64,000 nt of DNA. It comes from Antitrichia curtipendula. Taxonomy: Eukaryota > Streptophyta > Bryopsida > Hypnales > Leucodontaceae. A program made the position numbers and the translations under genes. Positions 27,018 through 39,572 of the stretch are shown here, one piece after another (the first letter of the stretch is position 1; every line of letters begins with the position of its first letter). A model generated the notes under the pieces. The model ran no database searches. It was not told where the DNA came from and worked only from the letters and a program-made list of their open reading frames with translations. The stretch spans positions 3,038,001 to 3,102,000 of the forward strand of contig OX579633.1 in NCBI GenBank assembly GCA_951230915.1. The letters run 5' to 3'.

Positions 27018-27772
27018 AGACTTTAAATCAATTAAAAAAAAAAATTATATTCAATACGCTAAAGAAGAGACTTTGATCTTTGATTCATTATCAATCAAAA
27101 GTGTAGAGGCTTTGCACCCTTTATTTTGTTGTGTATGCAAAGTAAAAATTGCATAAAAATAAAAATACAATGGTAACAATTGTTCTAGTTTGTTTTGTAC
27201 ATAACATTGAGATATCCCCGCTTATGCACTCACTGGTCATTTTCTATACCACTGGAAAGCTTGACTTGATAAGGGTTGTATTAAAGTGGTATCATTGCTT
27301 TTGGACATGTGATGGATTTGTGAGCAATTTTTAAGACCATAAATTTAATTAAATTATAAAAATGAAGTATAGGAGTTTTTGATTTCATTCTTGGCATCGC
27401 CCAAAAGCTCTCAATGAGTAGAAATGCACCAAAGTTGTTTTGCACATTTGGTTCTAAAGTGTGAAAGTTATGGTTTTTCAATTGAACTTTGTTTCTATAA
27501 ATTTTATATAAATTATGGATGAATTCTTCTCAAAATGAAAAATAAAAAGAATAGTTACAAGTGCACAACACCACACAAGTTATTTTTAAGTGGAATGTTA
27601 AAAAACTTACACTGATGAAAATTAAAAAAAAGATGAAAACAAAAAATTGTATTTAAGTATTTAGAAAAATTGTATTAACAAAAAAATTGTATTTATAAAA
27701 AAATTGTATTTTGAGAAGAAGAAAAGTTTTAAATTCACTTTATAAATCAGTTTAATATTCTTTAAAGAATTG

Positions 27773-27847
27773 ACACTAGAAGAAATCCATGTTTTTTCTG
27801 ACGTCCAATTTTTGGACGTTAGAAAAAACATGGGTTTCTTCTAGTGT
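27773..27847. repeat. Near-perfect 36 bp hairpin with CACTA-type ends
   Basis: Left arm 27773-27808 and right arm 27812-27847 pair at 34 of 36 positions with a 3-base loop. The outer sequence CACTAGAAGAAA is typical of CACTA (EnSpm) terminal repeats. It looks like two CACTA ends brought together with the interior deleted, lying inside the larger pogo-like element. Confidence 0.75.
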
Positions 27848-29189
27848 GAATAAATCTTTAATATGATTTTAAAATAGAAAAATTAAATATTTTGAGCAAT
27901 GTTTAATGTATATCTTTCAATTTAATATTAAATGTTTTTTTTTGTATTATTATTATTATTATCATCATTATTTATTAATTAGGGTGTTTGCAAATTAAAA
28001 TAAAATATTAAATCATTTAGCATTATTGAAGGAAAAAAATCAATAATGATAAATTGACTCTAATTTCTGTATAGTGAATGAAATTATCTAAAATGACATG
28101 AAAATAAATGAAATCATATAATGAAGTAAGAAAAATATAAAATGACTACAAAAAAAGTTGTCATTTTATTTGTATAAAAGAAAACATGTATTCAAATAGG
28201 AACATGTATAAATGAAAACCAATGCTATGGAAAAAGCATCAATATGACAACTAAATTCTCTAAATTGTCATAGTTTTACATGTAGTGAAAATTGAAAAAG
28301 ATTGGTTTAATTATGATAAGCTTTACATTGGTGTGGGATTGCAATGCAAAGTTCCTAACATTCATTTTATTTCAATGAAGTCCAAAATAGAGAAATTACA
28401 TATTTAATCTCTTAAGGACCACATAATGATTTACACTTTTAGAATTGTGGCAATTTATCCTAAAATGCAAACTGGAATAGTAAATTAATGATGACTATTA
28501 GACAAAAGTTATTAAATGTGATCCATAGATTATATATATCCAAAAGGTTAGATTGATTGCTATATCAAACCATTTACCATGTGGATATAACCTATTGATC
28601 ATTTAAATTCTTGTTTTTCCTAAGTTGCCAACTGTAGTAGTGATACTATTGGATTCTTCATTTAAAATCACATAATTGTGCCATATGGATTTTGCTTATT
28701 ATTAGTTATTAGTGTCTCCAAGATTGATCCACCAAATATTGTCATTCTGAACTTACTAGCATATCTCCCTTCTTTTATTATACTTTGACCACCCATTTTT
28801 GACTAGGGATCCATATTTAGTTTGTAAGGTGCATCCATTTCCAACCATGACTCAAAAAAAATTTCCATCAAAGTTTAAAATGTTTTTTTTTCTCTTCTAC
28901 AAGGTTGGGACTAACAAGGTCATGACACATGACACATGTCACAAAGTGCACATGAATTAATGAGCAAGAAAATAGAAATTAGTTAGTGGTAAAGTAATTC
29001 TTGAAAGAGTCTAGTCATTGGCTCTGGATTTGAAGTACTTTGGGGCTTCCAAAATTTATAATAATTTCAATTTCAGAAATAAAATTACAAAAAATTTACA
29101 TTAAATATTACCCATATTTCCTATCTTTCAACATAGGAAAAATTTGGACTGCATCATCTTACTCATGCTTTGTCCCACAAAGCATTCAA

Positions 29190-29360
29190 TTCCACTAATT
29201 CCGCAAAGCTCCAAAAAAAATAAAATGACTTGGTTTAGATGCTAATCCTATTTATCTTTCAAGAAAAATTTATTGAAAAATAATTCAAGAAATTCCATCT
29301 TGTCAAAATTTAGTTTGAGCTCTTAAATGGTCGATTTATATCCAGACCTCCTACTTTAAC
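29190..29360 (+). repeat. Dispersed ~170 bp repeat, copy 1
   Basis: It shares an ordered series of motifs with 57845-58010: 'caaagctccaaaaaa', 'aaatgacttggttta', 'agatgc', 'aaaatttatt' and 'cctccta'. Unknown family, non-coding. Confidence 0.55.
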
Positions 29361-31385
29361 TACCTTAAATTCCATTTCATAGTAAATACGTGACCACAAC
29401 CCAAAACAATGTTATCTAATCCCATTAAAAATAGGCCCAACATTTGATTCAAAATTCAAAAGTCTCAGTTGGCCCCCTTTTGCTGATGCCGGTCATTAAG
29501 ACAAAAAGCAGGGAATAAGGAAGCCCCAGCTATATTCAAGTAGTATCAATGGTGTACGTCCTGTTCCACTTGGAATTTGACATGTCCTCGTAATAATAAG
29601 GCAGCTAAAAGTCCATGTGATGATATTTACTAATCAACGCCTAAATGCTTTGAAATGTGCTTTGTGTAAAGAAACTCTCAATATAAGATTTAGCACCACA
29701 GATAACTCCTCAGAATCGCTTCAAAGAAAATCAGTGCATGTTGTAGATGACCTCATCAAACAACCTCATCATTGGGAGACTTTAAAGTTTTTGGCCTACT
29801 TTGTCCTATTTGAGAGTAAGATCCCAAGGTAGTGGTGGTGGGGGTATACTCCGTGGTTTCCCGCCGCTTGATTTCAAGCTTCCAACATCTATATCTTTTT
29901 ATTGAGATATTTGATTGAACATTGGATGACACCGTTGGATTTGTCTTTCTCTCCTCTATTTCCTCTGCAAAATTTTGTTTTTTTTGGTCGTCAATTTTTT
30001 TTTATAACCACGTTTTTACTTTTTTTTTTGTAGCTGACCATGGACCACCTCCTGCTTGCTACGATTCCTCCCAATGCCCCTCCCCGCCCCCGCCATCTTC
30101 AACAAGTTTCTAACCTTGCCACTCGTTGATCTATCACTTCTTGGATGATCGAGGACGTCGCCGTTCACGGCTTGACTGGCCTCAATGCTCGGGTCATTCA
30201 AGCATTTCCGGAACACTTCCGTGGCCAACGCCTTGCCAACCTCATGAAAGCCGACCAATGGTGGCAACAATGTCACCAATTTCATAAAGATATTGTAGGC
30301 CCCATCACTCCATTCTCTTATAGCCGAAGTCGTTTGAACAAAAGGAGGCGCCGTTTTCCAAAGGCCAGACCAGGTTGAGGCAAAAAGAAGAGCGAATGGG
30401 TGCAATATTTGTACCCTATATTCCTTGAAGAATTCAACCGCCTTCGCAAATTAGGTGTCAAATTTTCCTCTTGCCTACTTTGTGAATTGATCCTTTCCAT
30501 TCTTGTAGCTCCTGAGTCCATTTTCACAACCCATTCTGTCGATCCCAAAGATGATGTTTTGTTGTTCAGCAAAATTACAACAAATTGGGTCAATTAGTTC
30601 ACAGATAACCACAATATAGTTCTTCTATTCCAACGTGGTCGTTTGACTTGTAGCCCTGAAAAAGAGCTTCAAATTGAAATGCAGCTCGCCTACCATTTGG
30701 AAGGCTTGCGAAGGAGATTTTCATCCAAGGAATTTGATGAAAATCTCATAGAAAACCTGGATGAATTGCATTTTGTTGTCAATCTTGACAACGGCCGAAT
30801 TTAGGGTTTTGAGGAGATACAACTGTCAAATACCCTAAAGTTGTCTTGGGTGGGGAGTCTATGACTATGGTGGTTTGCATTTCAAGGGGCCGTTGTGCCA
30901 CAATAGAAGCTCATATGCTCATTTTCTCAAATGAAAATAGGAGCTATCCTATACGGGATTTGATTGATAATATTCCTAGGTTTTTTTTATAGAATAGGCC
31001 CTAAAGGTTGGATGGACCAAACCATCTTCCCCAAATACTTTTTGGAACCTCGTGCATATCAAGCTGATCTTTATCAACGCATGAAGATCATATGGCTTAA
31101 TAATTGTAGCGGCCATATTGTGACCCATAGATTGGTTGTTGTACTAGCTACCAAAAACACAATTTTTAAATTTTTGCCTCCATGTTCTTTTCACCTTTGC
31201 CAACCAGCAGATACATTCCTCATTTCAAAAATCAAAGATGAATGGACAAGATGGTGGGAAGCCAAGAAAATTGAGTTGATACAACAAAACGCATCCCGGG
31301 GAGATGGACAATGGTCAGGGAAGTTGACAAATCTTGGGAAACGTTTTTTTCTACAATTGGTTGTTGATAGTGTAGAAGATGTTAA

Positions 31386-32321
31386 CCCCTAAAGGACCAA
31401 ACACCGTTTTTTGACAACATAGCGATTTTGGGCAGCTCACTATGATCGGAATTTTTCTTTTTTTTTCTTTGAAATTTTCATATAAGATGTGCCCGAGGAG
31501 TAGCTTTAAGGTCCAACAATTTTCGTAACTTTTGACTACATGGTTAAAAAGTTATTGCATGATATGTCATTTTCATTGTTCGGCGGGCAGCCGGGGCAGC
31601 AAAAAAAACTTCTTTAAAATCACTTTTAAAAAAAACTAAAATTTGAAATTGGTTCTTTAGATTTATATGTACGTGGGAGGCTTTGAATCATTCCATTCCG
31701 ATCAATGAGTCAAAAGTTATGAGGATTCTTAGTTTGAGGGTAGTTATGGAATCTCTACTCTAAAATAAACTTTGAAGTCCTTTATTTAACTCGATTTTCA
31801 ATATTTTTGAAAAAAAATAAAAACATTAGGTGTAGATTTTTTTATTACAACATTACAATTGTTGGGATTGGCATTTTTCAATTTCATAAATAAATTCTTG
31901 ACAATTTAGTGTTTTGAATCATTATGTACCTCTTCCTACTTACTATTTTTTTCCTATATGTTGTACAATTCCAAATGATCTGAAATTTTTCAAGCATGTA
32001 GCCAACTTGCCTTGAAGAATAAATCCAAAGAATAACCATCATTTTGGACATTTTTTCATACAAATGTGACCTTGTGGAGGGCAGCTGCCCGTTTTTTCGC
32101 AGGGACAAAAAAATGATTTTTATCAATTCAAACGCTATTATCTTGCAATCCACGTGGTGGAAAATTCTGAAATTTTTTTCACATCTTTTTAAACAAGTTT
32201 ACTACAAGATCCTACGGCTATAAGTGTCCAAATATGTTTTTTTTCTAAAATTTGGCACTAGTATTAGAAATGGCAGTTCTGGAGCGGTTTTGGTGAAAAC
32301 ATAGCCAAAAACCTTTAGGGG
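31386..32321. mobile_element. TTAA-flanked element, copy 1 (piggyBac-like MITE)
   Basis: It is flanked by TTAA at 31382-31385 and 32322-32325. The ends are CCCCTAAAGG and its inverted copy CCTTTAGGGG. It sits inside the transposase pseudogene, and deleting it with one TTAA gives GATGTTAATGGAGAG, continuing the frame. 936 bp with no transposase of its own. TTAA target sites with CCC...GGG ends are the piggyBac signature; the assignment to that superfamily is inference. Confidence 0.75.
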
Positions 32322-32420
32322 TTAATGGAGAGGTGGATGGTGACAACATGTCCTATGCTAGAAAAGCAATGATTTGTTGTGGCTTGGCATTAGAACTTGA
32401 TGGATCTTGGAGTGTAAGAC

Positions 32421-32495
32421 AATTGTTTCCACATCTCCAAGAGATAATTGTTTCCACATCTCCAAGAGAAAATTGTTTCTACATCTCCAAGAGAT
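32421..32495. repeat. Three 25 bp tandem units in the transposase C-terminus
   Basis: Units begin at 32421, 32446 and 32471 (AATTGTTTCCACATCTCCAA type). The original single unit belongs to the coding sequence; the two extra copies add 50 bp and break the frame. Confidence 0.85.
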
Positions 32496-32675
32496 AATTG
32501 CAAAACATTTGCAATACTTCCAAGGGCAAGAATTGCCCAATTTCAATAGGGCAGTTTAAAAATCTTTTTTGATATTGTACTATATTTTCCCTTTCATTTT
32601 GGGCCTACAACTAGGATTATTATATTGTGTTTTTGGTTGTTGCTATATTTAACAATTTATACATACACTGAAAAA

Positions 32676-32832
32676 TTTCAGCATTTCAACATTTCATTGT
32701 CTATTTAAGCAATTCAGCATTTCATTATTTATTTTAGTATTTCAACGTTTCATTGTCTATTTCAGCATTTCATTATTTATTTCGACATCTCATTGTCTAT
32801 TTTAGCATTTCATTGCTTATTTCAACATTTCA
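32676..32832. repeat. Imperfect ~22 bp minisatellite
   Basis: There are repeated 'catttcattgtctatttcag'-like units in a row, near the right end of the pogo-like element, downstream of the transposase stop. Units vary in length and sequence. Confidence 0.65.
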
Positions 32833-33051
32833 TACACCGCTTTTTTTCCACCATTCCGACTTCTATATTTTGTTCCCATCTAACACTAAATGCACTCTTG
32901 TAAAAATGTTGAAATGACCAAATTTTACTATAGAGCTAAAGTAGTATTAGAATGGGTAAATAATGTTCTAACACGTACTAACCTTGCAAGTCACAATTAG
33001 TGTTATTGTTGACAATTAGTGTAGCCAACATTATTTACCAATTTTAGTGTA

Positions 33052-34237
33052 CACTGAAGAAAAATTGAAGAAAAGGAAGAAGTGTGACAAGCCAAAAAAA
33101 AATAACAAAGTGAGAGATTTCTCCCCCTCCTCCCCCCCAAAATCATGGCTATGAAGCTTGATGGTTTGAAATTAGAATAGTAAGTTGCATGGATGTGGGC
33201 AAGTGTTTTTTTTGTTTTTGAAAGGGGTGTTGCAGTGGAAGCATATAAGAAAATGATGTAGCCAAATATTTTGGATAGAATCATCTTTTCATCCACATAT
33301 TTGAATGAATTTCATATAAAATTGGTAATTTCATTTAAATTGTTTTCATAAATTTGAACAACTTGGCATCATCATCCAATTTTTCTTCCAATTTTTCCTT
33401 AATGCTTGGTATTCTCCAATTAAATTTGGTGCTTTTAGGCATTTAAATGCCTATGAAAAAAACAAGGGGTGGGGTATACACTACACAAGTGATCCACCCA
33501 GCTCCAAATTTGGAACATGGTAAATTGTCTAAATGGAGTTTTGATAAACCAATGGAGATGCACCTAATTCGTGATGTGTTTGCAAAACATCTCATTTCAT
33601 TTCTTGGTAAAAGATATAACTTCTATACATGAGAGCCAAGGGTCAATTTTGGGAACGTTTATATTCAATACCTTAGTATCAATTATTCAAACAAAGTTTT
33701 CAAAATGCATTTTAGGAAATTCTAAAATCCTCTTTTGATTACTAGCAAAATCCAACAAAAGCTTTTGAATTCAATAATATGAATCATGTTCAAAAAACTT
33801 ATTTAAATAATTAAGGGTGTTGTTACATTACTACAAAGTCAAACCAATAGCTAAAAGAAAACAATTGGAATGAACTGACCCCATTTTCCATTGTTAGTTA
33901 AATTTAGCTTAATAAATAGTGGATGAATTTGTCTTCTTAACAATCAAAGAATTATATGTAGACCATGTCATGACTAGTATACTCCCCAAAATCCTTCAAA
34001 TTAATAATGAGAGCATGTTAGTCATGTCACCTTTCCTATAAATTTCATTGCCCAAATTTGGATTTTACCTTCTTTTCATTCAATCTTCTCCATTAGTATC
34101 AAACAATGGATTTGAAAATCCTTTTATCTCTAAATGCCAAAAGTCTTTATTAAGCTTCTTGGAGTTTGTTATAAATGAAAAAAGAATACATATTTGCATT
34201 AATTTTTGAATTTTTCTGAAATTATAACTATACAATC
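33052..34237. other. AT-rich DNA between two transposons, no gene
   Basis: Only short frames are seen, none resembling a known family. It separates the right end of the pogo-like element from the second TTAA element. Confidence 0.5.
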
Positions 34238-34241
34238 TTAA

Positions 34242-35160
34242 TCCCTAAAGGACCAAACAACATTATTTGGCAACATAGCAATTTGGGGTAGCTCACTACA
34301 AACAAAAAATTTATTTTTATTATTTGAAATTTTCAGACAATATGTGGGCAAGGAGTAGCTTTAAGGCACAACAATAATCATAACCTTTGACTACATGGTT
34401 AAAAAATTATTGTATGATATGTAGTTCCTTTTTCAATCCAAGCAATCCGACTAGCTAAAAAATAACACTTTTTTAAGAATCAAAATTTGAAATTGGTTTT
34501 CTACACTTATATATATGTACAAAGCTTTGAATCATTTCATTTTGATTAATGAGATGAAAGTTATGAAGGATTTTAATTTGCGGGTAGTTATAGAATCTCT
34601 ACTCTAAAATAAACTTTGAAGTCCTTTATTTAACTCAATTTTCAATATTTTTGAAAAAAATAAAAGCATTGATATAGATTTTTTATTACAACATTAAAAC
34701 CATTGGAACTGAAAATTTTCAATTCCATAACTAAATTCTTAGAAATTTAGTATTTTTAATCATACTCTACTTTTTTCTACTTACTATTTTTTTCAAGTAT
34801 GAATATAAAATGTTTATTGTTTGAAATTTTTTATAGGTATTTTCAAATTATGTCTTTAATAGATAATGGAGAATAACAAGTTGTAGGATCTACACATTTT
34901 TGTGTAAAAGTTTGAAAGATGAAATCTAACCATTTGGGAAGAGTTGAGAATGCTTATTTTTCAAAATCAAGTGACTTGATTTTCCAATAGGTAAGGTTTC
35001 TTGTTTTGAAATTTTAGGAGGATATACTCTAACAAGTTAACCAAAGGATCCTATAGTTGGATTTGTTAATGAATAAATATAGATGAAGACTTTAACCTTG
35101 CTTTGGAAACTAGTATTTTGAAGTGGTTTAAGGCCAAAAAACGCCAAAAAGCTTTAGGGG
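34242..35160. mobile_element. TTAA-flanked element, copy 2
   Basis: TTAA at 34238-34241 and 35161-35164 borders ends TCCCTAAAGG and GCTTTAGGGG. The interior is clearly homologous to copy 1 in the same orientation: 'ggcaacatagcaattt', 'aggagtagctttaagg', 'gactacatggttaaaa' and 'attacaacattaaaa' appear in the same order. 919 bp, non-coding. Confidence 0.75.
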
Positions 35161-35484
35161 TTAAGCAAGTTAAAAATTGTTCAACAAAAGAGTGTAGAAG
35201 TGGTGAATTCATAGAATGTAACATTTTTTTTGTTGACTATAAAATCACTCGAGTTTGGAAGACTCTCTAAAGGTAGCATGTGAAAAAAAATGACCAAAAT
35301 TATGAATTTCAAAGATCCTACACCAAATAAAAAATAGTGATTTGGACAAATATACACGGATGATTCTTATTTTTATTAATAATATATTAGAATGTACAAA
35401 GTCAAGTTGTAATATAAGTACTTCACAATGGAATTTAATCTCATACACAATAATGTGTGAGCCAACCTTTAAAACTACACTCAG

Positions 35485-35705
35485 TGCTAAGATGTGAGCC
35501 TAGGAGCGTAAGTCCATGAGCCTAAAAGACTATACACCTATGATATAAGTGTATTATAAAAACCTTCAATGGTTAGACTGAAACTATACTATTGATACTT
35601 ATATTATAGGTATTTAGACTACAAACACCTTCAATGGTTGTAGGATATCTATTTAGGTATATACTCAAGGCTCACATGCTTGCATTTTCTTGCTCACATA
35701 CTAGC
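35485..35705. mobile_element. MITE-like copy, GCTAGCATGTGAGC family
   Basis: The left end GCTAAGATGTGAGCC and right end GCTCACATACTAGC are inverted. The interior carries 'attataggtattta' and 'accttcaatggttg'. The same family recurs at 10422, 49327 and 59252. Confidence 0.65.
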
Positions 35706-38700
35706 ATTGTTTTGTTGATTCCAATACTTTTGAGGCTCCCTCTCCATGTCAATTAAATTTCAGAATGTAATTATTTTAATATTAAATAGATTTCTTTTTG
35801 GAAATAAATTCATTGTTTTGGACATTTTATTAAAATAAATGCTCACCACTCATTGCTCACTACTACAATACCATTCTAGCATCATTGCTCTAAAGCATTA
35901 TATAGTTTGTAATTAGTCACATGGGCACTCAATTACATGTGGCTTTTTAGTTTCACCACCCAAGGCCATTCCAAGAGGGAGCACCGTTTTGATATAAAGA
36001 CAATGAAAATAAACAATGTTTAGGCTCTTTATGCCAAACTAAGGTAAGTCTAAATTTTCAAAATTGTAAAAATATATATTCAAGTAATAACCCTTTTATG
36101 TTAGAACTAGTTTAATTAAAATTTAGTGAAGACCTTTAGGGATTTTTGTATTGACAAATATAGGGTGCAATTGAATAATCATTGGGAAGCCAAATGACCA
36201 AAGTCATGGAATTTGGAGTCTACACAACTACAGCCACTCCTGTTTTGAGGACTTTGACCATTTTTCATCTTAAATATAGTTCAACTTAGTATTACTATAT
36301 ATAGCCATTACTATTTTGAATTTTTTTCATTCATTTACAAATGCCATTTCATCATCAATATGCTTCACTCTTTTGTTTGATCACTTTTGGATATTTGGCT
36401 TTGTAGTGGATATTGGAGGCTTCTATTGCTTTGTTCATTAGCTGTAATTTTAGTTGTAAAAATGTTATTTTTTTACAATTTCATCCAAGCAAAAAATAAA
36501 TTGACGATTTTTATCTAACTACTTGCATATTATGCACTAATTTTCATCGTAATTTCATCCAGCTCTATCAACATTCATCATTTATTTTTTATCAAATTTT
36601 ATCTTAATGAACAACTCCAACATTTGTAAATAGATAGCTTTGGCATCTGCTTTGTCGCTATGAATGGTACTTCCTTTGTCCCGACAAAAACGTCCAAAAA
36701 GTTCCTTATAAGGGATTAATTATATTTTAAGTCTTTGTGCCAATGATACATACATTCAAGAACTAGTAATCCATCCCCTAGATCTATGCAAAATCTCCAA
36801 CTTAGGCATTGTCATGCAAGCACCCAAAATCTATGTGAAAAGTATCAAATTTGAATATGGTCTGTGAATGTTGTTAGCTTGTCATTCCTAATTCTTTAAA
36901 GGTTGGTGGAAACAATGGAATTGTAGAAAATATGCTCCCAATGTAAATACTGCAACAAATAAACTTGGCCCCTTCATGAACAAATATGCATAGCGCCCAA
37001 GTGGTCACCAAATCCATTGTCAAGACTATTGTTTGAGTAAGCAACAAATACAAGGTGCTTCATATAGGCAAGGCCAAGCTTGCTCGGAGAGGAATGCTCC
37101 TTGATTGCTTGTCACTTACTCCCACAAGGTCATTCAATATGGTCAATGCTTACAAATAGTTGAAATCAATAAATGGAGTTTTTTAATGAAATACAAATTG
37201 TGCCTGATTTGGAGGGTTTTAGTGGGACAAAGGGTTTGTAGCTATTTTCAAGGCAACTAAGCACCAAGCAAAAATCTACTATTTTCAAACTTAAGTTTTT
37301 CTTCATCATTTTTTTAATTTCTCCTTTGTGTCTTGTTCACATTCATAGACCTTTGCTTTGGTATTAAACTCAATGTTCCCACAATTGCATTTACAAGTTG
37401 TTATCTCAATGAAAAGTTTTGTTAGGATGTACAAACAATTTATAGCATATCCCTATACTTAGGTAATTGTTTAGAGGAATGAGAAGGAAAAGATGGCGCC
37501 TAGCATCAAAAGGCCCATGCAAGAATCCTCTAGACACGAGTAGTGACAACACTAAAGACATAGTTAATATAAAATAAAGGTGCATGAACAAGAAAAAAGT
37601 GATTTTATTTAATTTTATTATAGCTAAGAGTATTAGAAAGATCAATGCTTCACTTGTAACATAGAAGTGGCATTCTTGTGATTTGGGTTGCCTACATTAG
37701 GAAAATTTTAGGCCTCAAAAAGGTTGTGAGTTTTAGATGGTAGTGGTGCAATTATAAAAAAATGATGGTTAATTTTAATTTTTTTCTTCTAAAAACTAAT
37801 GTAGCACTACTAGTGCCACATCAATGCCATGTTATATTGATTATTTTTTCACTATTTTTTATTTTTTCTATATTTGCATCATGAGATGTCAAAAATAAAC
37901 AGTTAGCAGCCCTTTGCAAGGTTCAGATTTTTCTAATGTTTTTTTCAGCCTTCTAGCTCTGATCTTCTACAAATTAGTACTAAAGGGATTCCTTTAAAAG
38001 ATCAAATGCGCATTATTTTCTTAGTCTAAACTTTAAGACCTAATTTCAAACCTTTAAAGTTTGTAAAACATACACGTCATGCTTGGTATATTTAGGTGTA
38101 TGCATGTCCACTGGAATTACTTTATCCTTAGTTCGTATGGTATATATTATTTTACCATTAGTTTTCATTTCTTCCAAAGGATTAATTCTCTTAACATAGA
38201 GTACATTGGTAAACTTGTAATATTATACAAGGAATAGAACGAGCAAGCATAATTCTAGGTTTACATCATTTACGTTGTCTCAGTGATGAGGGCACACAAG
38301 TGAAACTACATCAATATCAAAAGGTTTGTGCATTTTTCTAGAGCTAGCCCCAAGAAGGCTTTATTCTATCCACCACTATCTGTGTAAAAAAAGACCCCAA
38401 AAGTCTTTGGAGTTGGAGTTAAAGCCCAAACCAAACCTTCATTGGGCACCATTAGTAGTGTCATTAGATGAAATTTTAGAATTGTAAAGGACTGCGAGTT
38501 CTCATATTATTAGGAACCTGGGACTGTGCCAAATAAGTAGTCTAACGTGGCAAAACTACTGCCATGTTAGATAGTAATATATATTGATAAAAATATTTTG
38601 ATAATATTTATATTTTTTAATTTTTTAATTATATTTAATTCTAACCAATAGTGGCTAATTTTCACGATAGAGAATGGTCTTGAAAGTTGAAACACCCCTC

Positions 38701-39157
38701 TAGTGTAACTAAAAAAACATCTAATGTGGGATCTAATGAAAGAGCTACAGAGTCCTAATTACAAAATGTAATATAGAATAATAATTTATGGTGATTTTTT
38801 AATAAAAATTATAAAATATGATCCATATATTATAATTGAATCTTACTATTATAATGTATAATATTTATCCATATAATATTAAACATGAAATTCCTTCTAA
38901 AAATTATTTTAAATTGAACATTTGCAACTTTTACAAGAATTTGTTTATTTTAAGTTTCAAATGTTAATTTCTAGCTACGTTGATTTTAGGATTTTTATTT
39001 TACCTTTGAACTTTAGCATGCCCATGTCAATTTCAACATATTATAGGTCATTTTCACATTGCCATCTTAAATTATAGTAAAGATACAAGTTCACATGAGA
39101 ATTACTAAGTAGCTCAAGGACTATACCAATAGTGATTGATACATACCTATATACAAT
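35706..39157. other. AT-rich DNA, no supported gene
   Basis: No protein family, RNA gene or clear element was recognised. Short frames such as 37406-37645 (minus) are uncharacteristic. It probably consists of decayed repeats. Confidence 0.5.
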
Positions 39158-39572
39158 GAGATCTCTCAATCTTAGATGGAGGTAAGTTTGCAAAGGATAA
39201 GACCAGTTGTAGTCTAATCTTTTACTTCCATCACTATGAGAATATTACAAAATCACGGCAACTTTTTTAAAGGTCCCAATCTTCACATTTTGTGAGATCT
39301 CTCAATCGTAGTTGGAGATAGGTTCACAGTGGATAAGATTAGTCCTAGTCTAACCTTTCACCTCCATCACTTGTGAAAGCACTATAAGATCACATTGAGC
39401 ATGTTTTCAAAGGTCTCGATCTTCAAATGTTGTAAGATCTTTAAATCCTAGCTGGAGACAAATTTGCAAAGGATAAGACCGGTCATAGCCTAGCCTTTCA
39501 CCTCCATCAATAAGTGCACTACAAGACTGCTTGACATTTTTTTCAAATGTGATAATCTTCACATTTTAATTG
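39158..39572. repeat. Three ~138 bp tandem units
   Basis: Units start at about 39158, 39294 and 39434 with GAGATCTCTCAATC or a close variant. Each contains 'ggataagac(t)' and 'cctttcacctccatca', and ends with 'gatcttcacatttt'. They are diverged but colinear. No coding potential. Confidence 0.75.

Larger units (their letters stand above)
30040..32559 (+). pseudogene. Pogo/CENP-B-like DDE transposase, degenerate
   Basis: The plus-strand frame starts ATG at 30040 and ends TAA at 32557-32559. Recognisable blocks are FPEHFRGQRLANLMKA, a basic segment NKRRRRFPKARPG, NLDNGR, YRIGPKGWMDQTIFPKYF, LNNCSGH (the family has Asp-Asn here; the catalytic Asp is Asn in this copy), LPPCSFHLCQPADTF and, after the insertion, MSYARKAMICCGLAL. 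The order matches large DDE-superfamily transposases of the pogo type. It is dead: in-frame stops near 30127, 30376, 30595 and 30802, frameshifts near 30810 and at a T-run near 30985, a 936 bp insertion (31386-32321), and a 25 bp tandem expansion near the C-terminus. Removing the insertion and one TTAA restores the reading frame across the junction. Confidence 0.75.
26540..33049. mobile_element. Large pogo/Tc1-mariner-type DNA transposon with nested insertions
   Basis: The left end (26540-26564) and right end (33025-33049) are inverted copies matching at 23 of 25 bases and starting CACTAAAATTG. Both are bordered by TA (26538-26539 and 33050-33051), the target duplication of the Tc1/mariner-pogo superfamily. 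Inside lies a degenerate DDE transposase of pogo/CENP-B-like type (30040-32559), which fits the ends. The 6.5 kb span is inflated by nested inserts: the TTAA element at 31386-32321 and the CACTA-like hairpin at 27773-27847. That one element owns both ends and the transposase is inference. Confidence 0.55.
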
